The notes under the pieces were generated by a model. That model searched no databases. It was not told the origin of the DNA and saw nothing but the letters and a program-made list of their open reading frames with translations. This document shows positions 37,852 through 50,952 of a stretch of 64,000 bases of DNA, piece after piece (positions within the stretch are counted from its first letter, which is position 1; each line of letters begins with the position of its first letter). Source of the DNA: Paraburkholderia dinghuensis (GTDB lineage Bacteria > Pseudomonadota > Gammaproteobacteria > Burkholderiales > Burkholderiaceae); the NCBI RefSeq assembly GCF_003837865.1, contig NZ_RQIS01000012.1, positions 85,580-149,579 of the forward strand, in the 5' to 3' direction. The position numbers and the translations under genes are program-made.

Positions 37852-38529
37852 TCACTCGGGCTTCGCCGGCGCCTTCTTCGCTGCGCGCGACGCGGACGAC
37901 TTGGTCGTGCCGCCGCTGCGCCTCGCCGCGGGCTTCGCGTCCGCGTTCTGCGCCGCCGCAGCGTCGCCCTCCTTTGTCGCCGGCACGGGCTGCGCCGCCG
38001 CGAACTGCGCGAGCTGATTGAACTGGGCCTGCAGCAGATTCCACCAGGCCGAGGTGTCGAAACCCGGGGGCGGCGCGCTGTCCGAAGCGGACGCCTCGGG
38101 CGCGGGCTCAGGCTCGGGCGCGGCGTGCGCAGACCGAGACGAAGAGGCACTCGACGACGCCGGCGGCGGCGACATCTGCGACTGCGCGAACGCGCCAAAC
38201 GCACGCAGCGTCGAGAGCGTCGCGCGCTGCACCTCCAGCGCCTGGATCGACGACTGCAACATGCTCAGGTTGAGCTTGAGCCATTGCTCGACGGCGCGCA
38301 GGTCGGTGATGCGCTTGTCGAGTTCCTCGATGTTGGTGAGCGGAGTCATCATGTCGGACATCATCGACAGCGATGGACCAAAGCCCTGCGCCATCCCTGG
38401 CTCGCTGCCAGGAAACGCGCTGCCGAACGGTGTGAGACGCATCATCCCCCACATGCGGTCCAGCATTTCTGCGGGCGGGAAACCGGGAAATCCCGGGAAC
38501 GGCGGCACGGAACCTGCTGAATCGGTCAT
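37852..38529 (-). CDS. phaM: PHB granule-associated activator PhaM
   Basis: A 225-residue protein with [41 protein letters not shown] in part, [17 protein letters not shown] and a C-terminal Lys/Ala-rich PAAKKA-like tail ([12 protein letters not shown]). These match PhaM, which activates PHB synthase and tethers granules to the nucleoid. GGAG precedes the ATG at 38529. Confidence 0.88.
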   Translation of the reverse strand: MTDSAGSVPPFPGFPGFPPAEMLDRMWGMMRLTPFGSAFPGSEPGMAQGFGPSLSMMSDMMTPLTNIEELDKRITDLRAVEQWLKLNLSMLQSSIQALEVQRATLSTLRAFGAFAQSQMSPPPASSSASSSRSAHAAPEPEPAPEASASDSAPPPGFDTSAWWNLLQAQFNQLAQFAAAQPVPATKEGDAAAAQNADAKPAARRSGGTTKSSASRAAKKAPAKPE

Positions 38530-38688
38530 GCGGATCTCCTCGCACAGTTGGAGGTCAAGAGACATGCGGTCCGATCATACCGCGCGGGCCGCACCGTGCG
38601 CGACGGTCGGCGCTCGTCGCGGTCCATACGATCAGGCCATCGTGCCGCCCGCGCAAATCATGGATCGTGACGCCATGGCCATCGGCCG

Positions 38689-39519
38689 TCACGCCCCGAA
38701 CGGATCGCCGCCGGTGAAATCGGGCGCACGGCGCTCGCGCAGCGACTTCACGCCCTCATGCACATCCGGGCCCGAGAAGCCCATGAATTCGAGCGCGAGC
38801 GACGTGTCGAAATTCGGCCCAGCCATGCGCAGCCAGTTGTTCAGCGCGTACTTCGTCCAGCGCACCGCCGTTTGCGAACCGTTCGCGAGCCGCTTCGCGA
38901 CTTCGAACGCCTTCGGCACCAGATCGTTTTCATCCACCGCGAGCGACACGAGGCCGATGCGCTCAGCCTCCTCGCCGCTCACCGGCTCGCACAGCAGCAG
39001 GTAGTACTTCGCCTTCGCCATGCCGCACAACAGCGGCCAGACGATCGCCGCATGGTCGCCCGCTGCGACGCCGAGACGCGTGTGCCCGTCGATGATGCGC
39101 GCCGTTTTCGCCGCGATCGAGATATCCGCGAGGAGGCCCGCGACGAGCCCCGCGCCCACGGCCGGCCCGTGCATCGCCGACACGACAGGCTTGCTGCAGT
39201 TGATCACGTTGTAGACGAGGTCGCGCGCCTCGCGCCAGACGCGCGCGCGCACGTCGAAGTGCGTGGCCATGTCCTCGACGAGCTGCAGATCCCCGCCCGC
39301 CGAAAATCCCTTGCCCTCGCCGCGGATCAGCGCGACGCGCGCATCGGGGTCGCGGTCCACGTCGCGCCAGATCTCGGCGAGTTCGCGGTGCATGTTGGCG
39401 TCGGCGGTTGCGAGAGCGCTCTTGTTCGTGCCTTCGCCGCTCATCACGATCTCGATGATGCCGTGCTCGTGCCGCTCTACGCGAAGCGCGCGATAGCTGG
39501 CGTAAAAAGAATCGTTCAT
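38689..39519 (-). CDS. Enoyl-CoA hydratase/isomerase family protein
   Basis: A 276-residue crotonase-fold enzyme with [18 protein letters not shown] and [26 protein letters not shown] in part, forming the oxyanion hole. The residue after GPAVG lacks the classical Glu pair in full, so hydratase, isomerase or hydrolase activity cannot be decided. AAGGAG precedes the ATG at 39519. Starts 23 bases after the small gene upstream. Confidence 0.85.
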   Translation of the reverse strand: MNDSFYASYRALRVERHEHGIIEIVMSGEGTNKSALATADANMHRELAEIWRDVDRDPDARVALIRGEGKGFSAGGDLQLVEDMATHFDVRARVWREARDLVYNVINCSKPVVSAMHGPAVGAGLVAGLLADISIAAKTARIIDGHTRLGVAAGDHAAIVWPLLCGMAKAKYYLLLCEPVSGEEAERIGLVSLAVDENDLVPKAFEVAKRLANGSQTAVRWTKYALNNWLRMAGPNFDTSLALEFMGFSGPDVHEGVKSLRERRAPDFTGGDPFGA

Positions 39520-39542
39520 GGACGAATACTCCTTGCTTCGTA

Positions 39543-39764
39543 TTACTGATTGGTTGAACTGGATTTCAATGCCTGCGACGCGACTCGGTGCGGCCGATAG
39601 ACCCACTTGCCGTCGCGAATCTCGACCATCACGCGGACGCGACCGTCGAGGACGAGGTGATCGTTGGCGCTCGTGTTGACGACACCATTCGCATCGACGA
39701 GATCGCGCGCCGATACGAACGCATCGCGCAGCACGGCGGCACGACTCCGGCGAGAGGGCTTCAT
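39543..39764 (-). CDS. 73-residue protein of unknown function
   Basis: A short gene with GGAG before the ATG at 39764. The N-terminus is basic ([16 protein letters not shown]), the middle contains [25 protein letters not shown] in part and looks beta-rich. No family recognised. It lies directly upstream of and in line with the enoyl-CoA hydratase. Confidence 0.5.
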   Translation of the reverse strand: MKPSRRSRAAVLRDAFVSARDLVDANGVVNTSANDHLVLDGRVRVMVEIRDGKWVYRPHRVASQALKSSSTNQ

Positions 39765-39931
39765 GGTGTCTCCAGATTTATGGTGCGCGCGCATTCTTCG
39801 CATCGCTTCGCTCACCACACCGTCACCGGATCAAGCCAGCAGCGGCGCGGTGCGTGCCGGATGCGGCATCCGGCGAAACCCTTTCGGACTGCATCGCGCA
39901 CGCGCCGCCCATGCAAGCGCGTCACCCTCAA

Positions 39932-40930
39932 TCACGCTCCGGCTGCTTCATGCAACGGCACCACCGCCTGATCGATCGCGCCGAAAACCGACTTGCCCGC
40001 CTCGTCGAGCATTTCGATCTTCACGGAGTCGCCGAACTTCATGAATTCCGTGCGCGCCTCGCCGTGCTCGATCATTTCGAGGCAGCGCTTCTCGGCGATG
40101 CAACAGTAGCCGCGCTTCGCGTCCTTGTTCGAGATCGTGCCCGATCCGACGATCGCTCCCGCGCGCAGATTGCGGGTCTTCGCGGCGTGCGCGATCAACT
40201 GGCCGAAGTGGAACACCATGTCGGTGCCCGCGTCGGGCTGGCCGACCTTCTTGCCGTTCCAGTGGACGAGCATCGGCAGATGCACGCGGCCCTCGCGCCA
40301 GTGGCCGCCGAGTTCGTCGGGCGTCACCGCGACCGGCGCGAACGACGTGGCCGGCTTGCTCTGGAAAAAGCCGAAACCCTTCGCGAGTTCGGCGGGAATC
40401 AGGTTGCGCAGCGAAACGTCGTTGACGAGCGTGACGAGACGCACGGCTTTGAGCGCGTCGTCGGGCGTGACGCTCATCGGCACGTCGCCGGTGATCACCG
40501 CCACCTCGGCCTCGAAGTCGATGCCGAACGCTTCGGACGCACACACGATGTCGTCGGCGGGGCCCAGAAGATCGTCGCTGCCGCCCTGGTACATGAGCGG
40601 ATCGGTCCAGAATTCCGGCGGCATTTCGGCGCCGCGCGCGCGGCGCACGAGTTCGACGTGATTCACATAGGACGATCCGTCCGCCCATTGATACGCACGC
40701 GGCAGCGGCGCCATGCACGCGCGGGCGTCGAAATTGAAGGCGTGGCGAGCGCGGCCCTGGTTGAGCGCATCGTAAAGATCGAGCAACTGCGGCGCGTAAA
40801 AGCGCCAGTCGTCGAGCGCGCGTTGCAGCGTGGGCGCGACCTGGTCGGCGATGGCGGCGGTGCGCAGGTCGCGGGAAACGACGATCAGCTGGCCGTCGCG
40901 GGTGCCGTCCTTCAGTGTGGCAAGTTTCAT
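39932..40930 (-). CDS. Fumarylacetoacetate hydrolase family protein
   Basis: A 332-residue enzyme of the FAH fold. Metal-ligand region FGIDFEAEVAVITGDVP, the SFAPVAVTPDEL segment, and the C-terminal GSGTISNKDAKRG and GDSVKIEMLDE motifs are clear. It probably cleaves or decarboxylates a 2-oxo acid in aromatic degradation, but the substrate is not evident. It diverges from an IclR-type regulator, a common arrangement for aromatic catabolic genes. Confidence 0.88.
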   Translation of the reverse strand: MKLATLKDGTRDGQLIVVSRDLRTAAIADQVAPTLQRALDDWRFYAPQLLDLYDALNQGRARHAFNFDARACMAPLPRAYQWADGSSYVNHVELVRRARGAEMPPEFWTDPLMYQGGSDDLLGPADDIVCASEAFGIDFEAEVAVITGDVPMSVTPDDALKAVRLVTLVNDVSLRNLIPAELAKGFGFFQSKPATSFAPVAVTPDELGGHWREGRVHLPMLVHWNGKKVGQPDAGTDMVFHFGQLIAHAAKTRNLRAGAIVGSGTISNKDAKRGYCCIAEKRCLEMIEHGEARTEFMKFGDSVKIEMLDEAGKSVFGAIDQAVVPLHEAAGA

Positions 40931-41206
40931 GGAAGCGGGCGTTGTCCGGATGACGATAGAGGAAATGTATTCTACGATGGTGAATCCGTGCAGCCCAAGC
41001 GGCGATAGCACAGGGGCGGCAGGCCGTTTTCGCGCTGGCGCCGTGGCTCGGGGCTTGCGGTGGGTTCGGCAGCCACCGCGGGCGATGGCCGCAGAAACCG
41101 TGGCTGCGTCACCCGTCGCTGCGGCCAGGCTACGCCGACGCGCCCTGCCCACGCTGTCTTGCCACCCGCTGCGCCAGTTGCTGTTGCCCTGACCAGAACG
41201 ATATTC

Positions 41207-42127
41207 ATGCCACCATTCGCACGCACCGCTCCGCGCTTTGCTACCGGTCCGACCGATCCGTCCGCCGCGGACGACCTCGGCCCGGACGACCTCGCCGATG
41301 CCCACGACCTCGCCGACGCCGACGCATCCGCTGGCGGCGAAGAAAAACTGCGATCGGGCATCCAGTCGATCGAGGTGGGTTTTCGTCTGCTGGAAGTGCT
41401 GACCAGCGAGCCGCGCGCGATGATGCTGCGCGACCTCGCACGGCGCGCGGGCATGAGCCCAGCCAAGGCGCACCGCTATCTCGTGAGTTTTCTGCGGCTC
41501 GGCGTGGTCGCGCAGGATCCGCTCTCGGGACGCTATGAACTCGGCGGCTTCGCACTGCAACTGGGCCTCGCGCGACTCGCGCGCGTCGATGGCGTCAAGC
41601 TCGCACGACTCGCGCTGGCCGAATTGCACGATGCGCTCGATGTCACGCTCGGCATCGCCGTGTGGGGTAATCAGGGGCCCACGGTCGTCCACTGGATAGA
41701 GTCGAGCCATCCGGCGAAAGCATCGCTGAAGCTCGGCGACGTGATGCCCATGCTCAGCTCCGCCACCGGCCTGCTGTTCGCCGCGTACCTGCCGCGCAGC
41801 AAGACCGGCCCTTTGATCGAGCGCGAACTCAGCGGCGCGCAGCATTTCACGACGGGCGCGACGCCGCGCACGGTCGAGCAACTCGAACGCGCGCTGGCCG
41901 AAGTGCGCGAGCACGGCGCGGCGCGCGTCGAAGGCATGCTTCTGCCGACGATCCACGCGTTCTGCACACCGGTCTTCGACGCAACCGGCGACCTCGCGCT
42001 CGGCCTGATCGCGCTCGGTCACGAAGGCGCGTTCGACATCCGCTGGAACGGCTCGGTCGATACGGCATTGCGCGCGTGCGCGCAGAAGCTGTCATGGGAA
42101 TTGGGGTACAGTCCAGACGAACGCTGA
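41207..42127 (+). CDS. IclR-family transcriptional regulator
   Basis: A 306-residue regulator. An unusual acidic N-terminal tail with DLADA-type repeats (to residue about 40) precedes the winged HTH (SIEVGFRLLEVL, LRDLARRAGMSPAKAHRYLVSFLRLG in part) and the effector domain (DVTLGIAVWGNQGPTVVHWIE, DRAL-like LSSATGLLFAAYLP, GFDAIC-like HAFCTPVFDATG). It probably controls the divergent FAH-family gene, 276 bases away. No signal for the ligand. Confidence 0.9.
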   Translation: MPPFARTAPRFATGPTDPSAADDLGPDDLADAHDLADADASAGGEEKLRSGIQSIEVGFRLLEVLTSEPRAMMLRDLARRAGMSPAKAHRYLVSFLRLGVVAQDPLSGRYELGGFALQLGLARLARVDGVKLARLALAELHDALDVTLGIAVWGNQGPTVVHWIESSHPAKASLKLGDVMPMLSSATGLLFAAYLPRSKTGPLIERELSGAQHFTTGATPRTVEQLERALAEVREHGAARVEGMLLPTIHAFCTPVFDATGDLALGLIALGHEGAFDIRWNGSVDTALRACAQKLSWELGYSPDER

Positions 42128-42234
42128 ACCACCATCGACATGCAACCGCCGGAGTGGAACGCCGCGTCTTTGTGCGTGGTCGAACCCGCTTCATGTCACA
42201 TTAACGTTCATCGTCATCGCCAGCGATCCAGCCA

Positions 42235-43653
42235 ATGTCGACCGCCACCGTCCCCACCCGCCCCGGCCCTGTCCGGCCGCGCCGCACATACGCGTGGCGC
42301 TGGGTGACGGCGTTCGTCGCGGTGACGATCGTGCACGGGCTCGCCGGCGAGTGGTTCGAGCGTCATCGCGGCGTGCCGCCACCCGTCGCCGCGGTGCACG
42401 TGCCGGTCCAGGTCGCGCTGCTGAAGCCCGAGCGTATCGAACGCGAAGCACGTCCCGGGTCGCCGTCCGCGCACGCGCCGAAACCGGCCCCGCGCCCCGT
42501 ACACCACAAAGCGCCTGAGCCGCACACGCTCCATGCGATCACGCCGCCGCGGCCGCATGCGTCGTTGCCGGCGGAACAGCCCGCAACGAGCCCCGCCGCC
42601 GAAGCGTCCGACGCCGCCGCAACCGACACATCGACGCCCCCGAGCCTGAATCAGAACGGCAATGCGAACGCTGCACCGGGCGACGGCAATACGCCATCGG
42701 CGGCCCTTGCGAACGCGTCACACGGCGTGAAGTTTTCGATCCCGCCCTCGGGCGATCTGCAGTACGACACGTTTTATAACGGCGTGCGAAATCAGCCGGG
42801 CACGATCCACTGGATGAGCGACGGCGCGCGTTACGAAATGGTGGTGTCGGTGCCGCTGCCGTTCGTCGGCATGTTCAGCTGGACGAGCCGCGGACGCGTG
42901 GACGCGTTCGGCCTGGCTCCGGACAAGTACATCGAGAAGCGAGGCCGTCGCCCCGAGGATGTCACCCACTTCAACCGCAGCGACAAGCAGATCGAGTTCA
43001 CGCGCACGCCGGCCTCGCTCGCGTTGCCCGACGCCGCGCAGGATCGCTTCAGCATGGTGATGCAACTCGCGAGCCTCGTTCGCGGGGACCCCGACGCGTA
43101 CCAGCCCGGCGTCACGCGCGAGTTCTACGTCGCCGACAACGATAGTGCCGAGACCTGGCCCGTCACGACGATCGGCGACGAGACGGTGCAGACGAGACAC
43201 GGCTACCTCACGGCGCGCCACTTCATGCGACTGCCTCGCCGCGAGGGCGACAAGCGGCGCATCGATGTGTGGCTCGCGCCGTCGCTTGGCTGGCTGCCGG
43301 TGCGGCTCGTGCAGACCGAGCCCAATGGTACGGAATTCGAATTGCTTTGGCGTGGTGCGGTCACACCGCCCGCATCGAACGAAACCGGCGGCACAAGCAC
43401 GGCAGGCAACGGTGCGAACGCGGCGGCGCCTGCGATCGAAGCAGCGCCATCGAGCGAAACAGGCGCTGCGTCCTCGGGCGACGTGACGTCCGTGCCGTCT
43501 GCATCGCCGGCATCGGTGACGACAGTGACTGGATCGCAATCTTCATCGCCTCCCGCCATAACGCCGCAACCGGCGACGTTACCCACGGCGCCCTCGCCAA
43601 CATTCGCAAGCCCGAATGCCATACCGGGCATGAGCGACGCCATCAAGCCCTGA
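42235..43653 (+). CDS. DUF3108 protein with long Pro/Ala-rich linkers
   Basis: A 472-residue protein with one N-terminal membrane segment (YAWRWVTAFVAVTIVHGLAG), a Pro/Ala/His-rich linker to about residue 160, and a DUF3108 domain (about 165-375; SGDLQYDTFYNGV, WTSRGRVDAFGLAPDKY, GYLTARHFMRLPR, DVWLAPSLGWLPVRLV). The last 100 residues are Ser/Thr/Ala-rich low complexity. It is likely a periplasmic, membrane-anchored beta-rich protein; function unknown. Confidence 0.85.
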   Translation: MSTATVPTRPGPVRPRRTYAWRWVTAFVAVTIVHGLAGEWFERHRGVPPPVAAVHVPVQVALLKPERIEREARPGSPSAHAPKPAPRPVHHKAPEPHTLHAITPPRPHASLPAEQPATSPAAEASDAAATDTSTPPSLNQNGNANAAPGDGNTPSAALANASHGVKFSIPPSGDLQYDTFYNGVRNQPGTIHWMSDGARYEMVVSVPLPFVGMFSWTSRGRVDAFGLAPDKYIEKRGRRPEDVTHFNRSDKQIEFTRTPASLALPDAAQDRFSMVMQLASLVRGDPDAYQPGVTREFYVADNDSAETWPVTTIGDETVQTRHGYLTARHFMRLPRREGDKRRIDVWLAPSLGWLPVRLVQTEPNGTEFELLWRGAVTPPASNETGGTSTAGNGANAAAPAIEAAPSSETGAASSGDVTSVPSASPASVTTVTGSQSSSPPAITPQPATLPTAPSPTFASPNAIPGMSDAIKP

Positions 43654-44051
43654 AGCACGTATTGGCAACGCACAGTCTAAAAATGCGGTAACGCCCGCTC
43701 ACAATCGAACTTGACCAGTGCTTTACATCGCTCGGCAAGTCGCCGCGAAATAGCGCATACTGCAATCACAGGAAGCGAGCGTTATCGGGAACATATCGGG
43801 TGCATGCGGTAGCCCATTCACTGCGCCCTCGATCTTGATCACAGCTTCCAGCATTGCGCTTCGCAACGCCCCAATCTGAAGAATAGAACTGACGAAAAGA
43901 TCGAAGCGCGCTGTCCAAATGAATTCCGGGGACCGCACCCCAAACCGTCCCGCGCACGTTCGACGCGCGCGGGTTGCTCCACCGGCATCACGTCCACGCA
44001 GCACCTCGCAGACGGCCTGACTCCCGACCCGGCAACGTGAAGGAGGAAACC
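43654..44051. other. Gene-free stretch
   Basis: About 400 bases between the DUF3108 gene and the alpha/beta hydrolase gene. A 93-codon frame on the minus strand (43723-44004) lacks a ribosome binding site and resembles no family known to me. No promoter pair could be assigned. Confidence 0.5.
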
Positions 44052-44840
44052 ATGCAAGTGACTGTCAACGGCATCGATACGCACTATGTCCTCGATGCGC
44101 GCAGTGGCGGACCCGCGCTCACGTTCGTGCATCAACTGGGCGGCGATCACACCGTGTGGGACCAGGTGGCGGGTCATTTTCGTCATCGCTACAACGTGCT
44201 GCGCTATGACGTGCGCGGTCACGGCGCCAGCGCGATTTCGCGCGAACCGTTCGGCTTCGCACAGCTTGCCGCCGATCTCAACGCCATCCTCGATACGAAG
44301 GGCGTAACGAGAACGCACCTCGTCGGCGTGTCGATGGGCGGCATGATCGCACAGCAGTTTGCGATCGACTATCCGGCACGCGTGCTCTCACTGACGCTGT
44401 GCGACACATCGAGCCGCACACCGCACGAGGCACGCGACATGTGGACCCAGCGTGCCGCGCTCGTGCGTCGCGAAGGCACAGCGATGCTCGCGAACGCCAC
44501 GATGGAGCGCTGGTTCACGCCGGAGTTCCGCCAGGCACACGGCGAAACGGTCAAGGTAATTTGTGACGTTTTATTACGGACAGCTTCGGAAGGTTATGCG
44601 ATGGCGTGCGAGGCACTGCGTGATTTCGACGCGCACGACCGGCTCGCGGAACTGCGCGTACCCGCGCTCGCCGTCGCTGGACGCTACGACGGCGGCACGC
44701 CGGCTGCCGCCACACGTGCGCTCGCGGACGCCATCGCGGGCGCACGTTTCGAGATCCTCGACGCTGCACATCTGGCCCCTGTAGAGGAATCCCACAGATT
44801 CACGGCGTTGCTTGAAACGTTTCTGCATCAATCGGTCTAA
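44052..44840 (+). CDS. Alpha/beta hydrolase (3-oxoadipate enol-lactonase-like)
   Basis: A 262-residue hydrolase with a strong AAGGAGG site before the ATG. It has the oxyanion region FVHQLGGDHTVWD, YDVRGHGAS, the nucleophile elbow GVSMGG, an Asp in AVAGRYDGGTP and a His in DAAHLAPVEE. This is the PcaD/enol-lactonase type, but without other beta-ketoadipate genes the substrate is open. Confidence 0.88.
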   Translation: MQVTVNGIDTHYVLDARSGGPALTFVHQLGGDHTVWDQVAGHFRHRYNVLRYDVRGHGASAISREPFGFAQLAADLNAILDTKGVTRTHLVGVSMGGMIAQQFAIDYPARVLSLTLCDTSSRTPHEARDMWTQRAALVRREGTAMLANATMERWFTPEFRQAHGETVKVICDVLLRTASEGYAMACEALRDFDAHDRLAELRVPALAVAGRYDGGTPAAATRALADAIAGARFEILDAAHLAPVEESHRFTALLETFLHQSV

Positions 44841-44988
44841 CGGAGGCGCCAGACAAGGGAAGCAGCACGAGAACGAGAAAGAGAGCAGCCCACAAGAGCA
44901 GTAATGAGGGACCCCCTTGAATTCCAGAACCAACGCTCCATGTATTGCAGTAAGGAAGCCAGGGAGCACAGGAAAAAGGAGTGTCGCC

Positions 44989-45246
44989 ATGCAAATGATC
45001 TACAACAGTCCGAACTATTGCGTCGTCGAATTCCCGCCGGAGGATGGTCACGGCGCGATGAAGTCGGGTGGCTATGAAATCGTCGACAAGAATGCACGGC
45101 GCGAGATCTTCATCGACGGCGTGATGGCGGCACATTTTCGCGAGCATGTGCAAAAGCTCATCGAGGAAGAACCGTCGCTCGATGAAGTCGACGAGTTCCT
45201 CGGGCAATTCGACAGTCTCATGATGCACCCGGTGGTGCTTCACTGA
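44989..45246 (+). CDS. DUF3567 protein
   Basis: An 85-residue protein with AAGGAG before the ATG, matching the DUF3567 pattern (MIYNSPNYCVVEFPP, GGYEIVDKNARREIFIDG, LDEVDEFLGQFD). This small cytoplasmic protein is widespread in Burkholderiales, with no known role. Confidence 0.88.
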   Translation: MQMIYNSPNYCVVEFPPEDGHGAMKSGGYEIVDKNARREIFIDGVMAAHFREHVQKLIEEEPSLDEVDEFLGQFDSLMMHPVVLH

Positions 45247-45280
45247 CCTCCCGCATTAGCGACGCTCGCGCATCCGCTCA

Positions 45281-45320
45281 GAAAACCCCGTCCGCATCGC
45301 GGGACGGGGTTTTCTTTTTC
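45281..45320 (+). terminator. Strong terminator after DUF3567
   Basis: GAAAACCCCGTCC and its complement form a 13-pair stem with an eight-base loop, then a T-rich run. The A-rich left arm lets it also serve the convergent cupin gene. Confidence 0.9.
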
Positions 45321-45355
45321 TGCTTCTTCGTCTCTTTGCCGGGAGAACGGCAGCA

Positions 45356-45841
45356 TCACTTTTTACCGACAGCGCCGCCGACCTCCTCAATATCGGCCAA
45401 ATCCACGAGATTCCTCGGCATGTCCGAATTGCGGAACAGCCGTTTGTTCTGGCGAGGATAGTCGCAAACATCATGCGCGCGACGTTCTCCGACGACGATA
45501 CAGCGCAAGGTCTCTAAACCGGTATTCCTGATCGAGTGAGGCAAGCCCCCCTTCCTGTAGCCGATGAAATCCCCTTGCCCGATGGCGTACTCATCGTCCC
45601 CGATCACAGCGGTCGCTGTTCCGCTCAGTACGAAGACGCACTCATCCTCATGATGGTGAAAGTGATGCTCGGTCGTCTCATGGCCCGGCTCGACCTCGAT
45701 TAGATGGAAGCCGAATCCGGTAAGCCCGGTCGCATCCCCTAGCGACTTGTTGATACGCATTGCGCTCGGGTTTCTGAAATGGGTTTTTCTTGTGCCCTCC
45801 ATCTCAGCGATTTCCTGGCTTTTGATCAGATACTGGCTCAT
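45356..45841 (-). CDS. Cupin-domain protein
   Basis: A 161-residue single-cupin protein. Metal-binding motif 1 reads [17 protein letters not shown] and motif 2 includes [10 protein letters not shown]. The N-terminus has [15 protein letters not shown]. No signal peptide. Its base composition is somewhat lower in GC than its neighbours, which hints at acquisition. Enzymatic or sugar/amino-acid binding roles are both possible. Confidence 0.85.
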   Translation of the reverse strand: MSQYLIKSQEIAEMEGTRKTHFRNPSAMRINKSLGDATGLTGFGFHLIEVEPGHETTEHHFHHHEDECVFVLSGTATAVIGDDEYAIGQGDFIGYRKGGLPHSIRNTGLETLRCIVVGERRAHDVCDYPRQNKRLFRNSDMPRNLVDLADIEEVGGAVGKK

Positions 45842-46189
45842 GGTGATCCTCGTTCGCGATGTCCGATATCGTTACGCAATTCAGCCGGAAGAACTTTACC
45901 GCCGAAACGGCAGCTACCTCCTGAAGATTCAACGGATCGATGGAATCATTCAGCCAGTGCATCGAAGCCTGGTGTCTTTCGAGGGCGTTCGACTCTCGTC
46001 GCACAGCGTGTTCGTCCGCAGTCCACCCGCGCAGTCCGCCCGTATCTACCCGTTCCCGATCTTTGCAGCCATCATCGCACGCACCCCGCCGGCTGCGCGG
46101 CGGACCGCGCCGGCGCCCGGCGAAACTGCCCGTCAGCGGCTACAATATTGGGTTTCACCGCTCGACCGGCGCCAAGCCCACCGCCTTCC
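45842..46189. other. Divergent cupin/metH upstream region
   Basis: About 350 bases without a gene. A TACAAT hexamer at 46141-46146 may be the metH -10 (leader of about 45 bases). A GC-rich hairpin region lies near 46087-46120. I looked for cobalamin and SAH riboswitch signatures and did not find them. Confidence 0.45.
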
Positions 46190-47269
46190 ATGAACCAGCC
46201 TGCCGATAACGTTCCTAGCGCCGTTCCAGCCCAGTACACGCGCGGGGCCGCCCTGCCCGCGCTGCTCGCGTCGCGCATCCTGATCCTCGACGGCGCGATG
46301 GGCACGATGATCCAGCGCTACAAGCTCGACGAAGCCGCGTATCGCGGCAAAGGCGGCGTCGAGCGCTTCGCGGACTATCCACGCGATATCAAGGGCAACA
46401 ACGAACTGCTCTCGATCACGCAGCCGCAGATCATCCGCGAGATCCACGACCAGTACCTCGCGGCAGGCGCCGACATCATCGAGACCAACACGTTCGGCGC
46501 GACCACCGTCGCCCAGGCCGATTACGGCATGGAAGACCTCGTCGACGAGATGAACCTCAAATCGGCGAAGCTCGCGCGTGCTGCGTGCGACCAGTACTCG
46601 AGCGCCGACAAGCCGCGCTTCGTCGCGGGTGCGATCGGGCCGACGCCGAAGACCGCGAGCATCTCGCCCGACGTGAACGATCCGGCCGCGCGCAACGTCA
46701 CGTTCGAAGAATTGCGCGCCGCGTACTACCAGCAGGCGAAGGCGCTGATGGACGGCGGCTGCGACCTGTTCCTCGTCGAGACGATCTTCGACACGCTGAA
46801 CGCAAAAGCCGCGCTGTTCGCCCTCGACCAGTTGTTCGAGGACACGGGCGAGCGGCTGCCGATCATGATCTCGGGCACCGTCACCGACGCATCGGGCCGC
46901 ATTCTCTCGGGCCAGACCGTCGAGGCGTTCTGGAACTCGCTGCGTCACGCAAAGCCGCTCACGTTCGGCCTGAACTGCGCGCTCGGCGCGGCGCTGATGC
47001 GCCCGTACATCGCCGAACTCGCGAAGCTGTGCGACACGTATGTGTCGTGCTACCCGAACGCGGGCCTGCCGAACCCGATGAGCGACACCGGCTTCGACGA
47101 ACTCCCCGCAGACACATCGGGCCTGCTCAAGGAATTCGCGTCGGCGGGCCTCGTGAACATCGCGGGCGGGTGCTGCGGCACGACGCCCGATCACATCGCC
47201 GCGATCGCCAAGGCGCTTGCGGAAGTGAAACCGCGCCGCTGGCCTGGCCAGTATCGCGACGCCGCCTGA
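46190..47269 (+). CDS. metH: Methionine synthase, homocysteine-binding subunit (MetH N-terminal part)
   Basis: A 359-residue protein equal to the first module of cobalamin-dependent methionine synthase. It has [13 protein letters not shown] at the N-terminus, [11 protein letters not shown], the zinc Cys in FGLNCALGA and the [10 protein letters not shown] pair near the C-terminus. It binds and activates homocysteine. The folate, B12 and reactivation modules are in the next gene, 92 bases downstream, so the two polypeptides must assemble. Confidence 0.95.
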   Translation: MNQPADNVPSAVPAQYTRGAALPALLASRILILDGAMGTMIQRYKLDEAAYRGKGGVERFADYPRDIKGNNELLSITQPQIIREIHDQYLAAGADIIETNTFGATTVAQADYGMEDLVDEMNLKSAKLARAACDQYSSADKPRFVAGAIGPTPKTASISPDVNDPAARNVTFEELRAAYYQQAKALMDGGCDLFLVETIFDTLNAKAALFALDQLFEDTGERLPIMISGTVTDASGRILSGQTVEAFWNSLRHAKPLTFGLNCALGAALMRPYIAELAKLCDTYVSCYPNAGLPNPMSDTGFDELPADTSGLLKEFASAGLVNIAGGCCGTTPDHIAAIAKALAEVKPRRWPGQYRDAA

Positions 47270-47361
47270 AATCACGATGCGGCCGCGAAACGCTGTGCCG
47301 CCGTCGCGCGGGGCGCAAGCCCGCCGCCACCCAAGACAACCCGACGACCCGGCCCCACGCC

Positions 47362-50079
<2,718 letters not shown>

Positions 50080-50277
50080 CACCTGGACGAACGGGTGCGG
50101 CAGGCTGAACGTTCTGCCACACGCGACGCTTCGTTTTTGTAAGATGGGGCACTACCACAGGCCAGAGGGCCGCATCGGTTAAACGGTTACGGCGGGCGGC
50201 GCATTGCGTCGTCTCCGGCACCGTACCTGCTGGCGGGTCAGCAAGTCCTCAAAAGCAACTACCGACGGAGTAATCGT

Positions 50278-50469
50278 ATGAAGAAGCTGATGTTGATCGT
50301 GACAGCCGTGGGCGTCGCCGCGCTTGCCCAGCCGTCGTTCGCCCAGCCGGTTGCGCCGCAGGAATCGAGTGCCGTGTCGTCTTACTCGGCGCCCACCGAA
50401 AAACATGTGAAGAAACCGAAGATGAAAAAGGCGAAGAAGGACGCGGCCTCGGCCGCCACGGCGAGCTAG
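50278..50469 (+). CDS. Small secreted basic protein
   Basis: A 63-residue protein with CGGAG before the ATG, a signal peptide ending at SFAQ (residue about 22), and a Lys-rich mature part (KHVKKPKMKKAKKD). No family recognised. It has its own terminator and is likely monocistronic. Confidence 0.75.
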   Translation: MKKLMLIVTAVGVAALAQPSFAQPVAPQESSAVSSYSAPTEKHVKKPKMKKAKKDAASAATAS

Positions 50470-50514
50470 CCGCCAGCGACCATGCCCCATGCCGCGTCAC
50501 GCGGCCCGCCCAAA

Positions 50515-50542
50515 AAAAGAGCCCGCAAATGCGGGCTCTTTT
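50515..50542 (+). terminator. Terminator after the small basic protein gene
   Basis: AAAAGAGCCCGCA and its exact complement around a two-base loop, ending in TTTT; works in both orientations, so may also serve DUF1840. Confidence 0.85.
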
Positions 50543-50625
50543 CTATCCTGAGTAAACCGGCGCCAACGCAACGCGGCTCGCGATCCTACTGCGAAGCCAT
50601 CCGCGAGACCTGCCCGTGTGTGCCC

Positions 50626-50952
50626 TCAAAGGCCCCACACGATATCGTTCTGCTCCTTGCGCGCCGCGCGCAGCATGTCGAGGAACGGGAACGCGCGCTG
50701 GGCAAGGCCGACGGGCAACTCGTGGTGAGCGCGATCGTCCTCGCCTTCGTGGAAGTGGCCCTGGTGCTCGGCGCCCTCCTTCTTGTCCGTGGCGATCGCC
50801 GCTTCGAGCTTCGTGATCGCGGCATCGAGTTCGTCGTGGGTGATCACGCCACGCGCTGAAAGCCGCTTGCCGATGATGCCGAGCAGGTACTGTGCGAGGT
50901 TGTCCATCATCATGACATCAGGCGCCGCATGGCATTTGAATGTAACCAGCAT
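50626..50952 (-). CDS. DUF1840 protein
   Basis: A 108-residue protein with the DUF1840 pattern: MLVTFKCHAAPDVMMMDNLAQYLLGIIGK in part, GVITHDELDAAITKLEAAI, and a C-terminal RAFPFLDMLRAARKE. Cytoplasmic, function unknown. It is divergent from argS. Confidence 0.88.
   Translation of the reverse strand: MLVTFKCHAAPDVMMMDNLAQYLLGIIGKRLSARGVITHDELDAAITKLEAAIATDKKEGAEHQGHFHEGEDDRAHHELPVGLAQRAFPFLDMLRAARKEQNDIVWGL

Noticed and set aside
43723-44004. 93-codon minus-strand frame
   Set aside because: No ribosome binding site and no recognisable similarity; lies in an otherwise empty stretch.
45842-46189. Cobalamin or SAH riboswitch before metH
   Set aside because: No B12-box-like sequence and no SAH-riboswitch core found by eye; only a GC-rich hairpin and a possible -10.
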